Assembly (NCBI RefSeq): GCF_001455205.1
Contig: NZ_CP013341.1
Span: forward strand, 3,162,001 to 3,226,000
Origin: Nitrosomonas ureae
GTDB lineage: Bacteria > Pseudomonadota > Gammaproteobacteria > Burkholderiales > Nitrosomonadaceae
Reading direction: 5' to 3'
Length of the DNA: 64,000 nt
The translations under genes and the position numbers were made by a program. The notes under the pieces were generated by a model. It did no database searches and was not told where the DNA came from. It saw only the letters and a program-made list of their open reading frames with translations. Of the stretch, positions 62,173-64,000 are shown one piece after another; the first letter of the stretch is position 1, and every line of letters starts with the position of its first letter.

Positions 62173-63718
62173 CGGCAGGTAGCTGATAGCTCCAGGTTTC
62201 ACTTAGCGTCTGATCACCGTTGACTAGCGCAGCGCGCATCTCAGTGATTTTCTTCACATCTTTCACTTGTATGCGCAACATCAGGCGCCAGCCTTTAATG
62301 ACCGGGTTGTAACGTGCGCTGCTCTCGACGATCTCACCGTTGTCATCAATACTGGCCTGAACCGTAACAGGAGTATTCTGCGGTAGCTTCTTCATCTCCG
62401 CGCCAGTGAAATCGACGACGAAGGCGATCGTGCCATCAGGTCGACGAATAAGATTGGACTGTTTTACATCACCCGTTGAACGACGGGTCTGCATGACATA
62501 CGCGTTACCCGGCTCATGCAGTTTGTCTTCGTCACGGCTGAAAGTGATGGTGTAGTTGAAGTTCATCTCTTTACCAGCTTCCGGCAGTTGATCCGGCGTC
62601 CAGAAAGCGACAATGTTGTCATTGGTTTCGTCGTTGGTCGGAATTTCCACCAGCTCGACTCTACCTTTGCCCCATTCCCCTTTCGGCGTTATCCACGCGC
62701 TCGGACGTAGATCGTAACGGTCATCCAGATCCTCAAAACGTGAGAATTGGCGGCCACGTTGCAGCAGACCAAAGCCTTGCGGATTTTCCATGGAGAAACT
62801 GCTGATGGCCAGATATTTCGGGTTGTTCAGCGGACGCCAGATCCACTCTCCATTGCCGGCGTGAATGGAGAGGCCGTTAGAATCATGTAACTCAGGACGG
62901 AAGTTTGTCGTCGGAGAAGGCTGGTTAGAGCCAAACAGGAACATGCTCGTCAACGGCGCAACGCCCAGCTTGCCGACCCTGTCGCGCAGATAAACTTTCG
63001 ACTGGACGTCGACCACGATATCGCGATCCAGAATCATGACAAAGCGGTAAGCGCCCGTCGCACGCGGAGAGTCGAGTAGCGCATAGATTGTCAAGTGCTT
63101 GTCAGTCGGTTTAGGCCGCTCGATCCAGAATTCTCGGAATCGGGGAAACTCTTCGCCGGAAGGCAGAGCGGTATCGATAGCGAGGCCGCGTGCGGAAAGA
63201 CCATAAAACTGGCCTGCGCCAATCACGCGGAAATAACTGGCGCCGAGCATACTGAGAATTTCGTCGTTTTTATCTTTGCTATTGATCGGATACAGCACTT
63301 TGAAGCCGGCAAAACCAAGATCTTGCACCGTGTCTTTGTCATACTCGACATTGCCGAAATTGAAATAATCAGAACTGTATTTGATTTTATGTACCGACGT
63401 GGCGGTTACTTCATTAATTTCGACGGGCGTATCGAAGTACATGCCCTGGTGGTAAAACTCAAGCTTGAATGGAGTCTTCAGATTACTCCAGTAAGCTTTA
63501 TCATGATTAAACTGAATCTGCTGATAATCCGCATATTTCATATTGCGGAAAAGGGAAGGCAAGTTGCTTTTCGGCGCTTCATAGCTTTTTTCGGCTAGTG
63601 ATTGAGCCTGTTTTGCGACATCATCGATGGTAAAGGCCCAAGCCGACGAGGCATGCAGGGCCAACATCACTACCGCGCCCAACCAACACATTTTCATCAT
63701 TTGTGGTTTATGTTTCAT
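62165..63718 (-). CDS. mdoG: Glucans biosynthesis protein G
   Basis: 517 residues from the ATG at 63718, which has AGAGGA upstream; the common database start 18 bases in gives 511. Signal peptide ends near SSAWA, then FTIDDVAKQAQSLAEKSYEA and the two-domain periplasmic glucan-processing fold. The match to the E. coli/Salmonella protein is close from end to end. It acts in the periplasm with MdoH to make branched glucans under low osmolarity. The mdoG-mdoH order and overlap are those of enteric bacteria. Codon use is more GC-rich than in the rest of the window. Confidence 0.95.
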   Translation of the reverse strand: MKHKPQMMKMCWLGAVVMLALHASSAWAFTIDDVAKQAQSLAEKSYEAPKSNLPSLFRNMKYADYQQIQFNHDKAYWSNLKTPFKLEFYHQGMYFDTPVEINEVTATSVHKIKYSSDYFNFGNVEYDKDTVQDLGFAGFKVLYPINSKDKNDEILSMLGASYFRVIGAGQFYGLSARGLAIDTALPSGEEFPRFREFWIERPKPTDKHLTIYALLDSPRATGAYRFVMILDRDIVVDVQSKVYLRDRVGKLGVAPLTSMFLFGSNQPSPTTNFRPELHDSNGLSIHAGNGEWIWRPLNNPKYLAISSFSMENPQGFGLLQRGRQFSRFEDLDDRYDLRPSAWITPKGEWGKGRVELVEIPTNDETNDNIVAFWTPDQLPEAGKEMNFNYTITFSRDEDKLHEPGNAYVMQTRRSTGDVKQSNLIRRPDGTIAFVVDFTGAEMKKLPQNTPVTVQASIDDNGEIVESSARYNPVIKGWRLMLRIQVKDVKKITEMRAALVNGDQTLSETWSYQLPADE

Positions 63719-64000
63719 CAGTTCATCCTCTTTATGTACTTGTACTTATATCGATCCGGTCCATTCTAATGAAAACTCAGGCAGGCCAGCAACAGAATTC
63801 CCTCTTTGTTCAACGCGTTGCACATGGATTAAGCAAGTGAAAATACCCCGTTTTCACTTTGCGTGATTATCAGGTTAAATTCAATCCAAAAATTTTACTT
63901 ATTAATAGTTCTGTACTGCCTTGCTTGCCAGCATTGCCGAGGTGGAACTTGGTCAGCTTGGCGTTCTCGAAGGTGAAGGTGCTTCTTCACGCTAATATTT
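63719..64000. other. mdoG upstream region and window edge
   Basis: 282 bases upstream of mdoG. In enterics the promoter of mdoGH lies here and mdoC follows in the opposite direction; no mdoC start is recognised in this stretch. The last 110 bases on the minus strand hold a short frame (STFTFENAKLTKFHLGNAGK) that could be part of another gene but is too short to name. Confidence 0.4.

Noticed and set aside
62390..63600. Plus-strand frames within mdoG
   Set aside because: They are shadows of mdoG; the largest (167 codons, 63095-63598) has no family features.
1..64000. CRISPR array or complete tRNA/rRNA genes
   Set aside because: I saw no regularly spaced repeats and no cloverleaf beyond the partial tRNA-Asn-like stretch at 14351-14386.
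63890..64000. Start of another gene on the minus strand
   Set aside because: The frame is protein-like but only about 30 codons long and cut by the window; it cannot be identified.

Overview
The window looks like a chromosomal piece of an ammonia-oxidising betaproteobacterium close to Nitrosomonas. The evidence is two genes resembling the small metal-binding protein SmbP (first described in N. europaea), betaproteobacterial-type housekeeping blocks (grpE-dnaK-dnaJ, fmdB-aspS-nudB, guaB-guaA), moderate base composition and a heavy insertion-sequence load. The genus is an inference from gene content; no rRNA or complete tRNA is present.

Layout. 1-9.8 kb: end of a sensor kinase, comEC, then a heat-shock operon grpE-dnaK-dnaJ with a recognisable sigma-32 promoter, and purB. 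10-30 kb: an accessory region of small stress or metal proteins (CsbD-like, two SmbP-like proteins, small secreted proteins, a secreted lipase, a lipoprotein, a SleB-like wall hydrolase). It is interleaved with at least six kinds of insertion sequence: IS200/IS605, two IS5 copies in opposite orientation, an intact IS4 with target duplication, two dead IS3 elements, and IS481, IS21 and IS1031-like remnants. A broken PEP-CTERM gene and a possible tRNA-Asn relic also lie here. 30.4-33.8 kb: a tight operon resembling arsenosugar biosynthesis clusters (two glycosyltransferase-like proteins, an ArsM-type methyltransferase, a radical SAM enzyme). 34.1-35.1 kb: a divergently oriented protein with beta-carbonic-anhydrase-like metal motifs. 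35.3-46.7 kb: core genes nudB, aspS, fmdB, acnA, guaA, guaB, plus a membrane-bound metallophosphoesterase overlapping guaA. 47-53.7 kb: a DUF4124 protein, a FimV-like protein, a MITE-like palindromic repeat, a TolB-like propeller protein and an M1-M28-PDZ peptidase fusion. 53.9-57.3 kb: a PstI/BsuBI-type restriction-modification pair ending in a putative integron attC site, then a zeta-toxin-type module. 57.4-59.5 kb: peroxiredoxin, a lipoprotein, a DUF2726 protein.

59.6-64 kb carries mdoG-mdoH (opgGH) that read as enterobacterial genes close to those of E. coli and Salmonella, unlike everything to their left. This is either a recent cross-class transfer or a joining/contamination artefact, and it should be settled before the right end is interpreted.

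The most promising less-described items are the carbonic-anhydrase-like protein, the arsenic cluster with a non-ArsS-like radical SAM enzyme, the attC-terminated restriction-modification cassette, and the solo hairpin matching the ends of the IS200 element.
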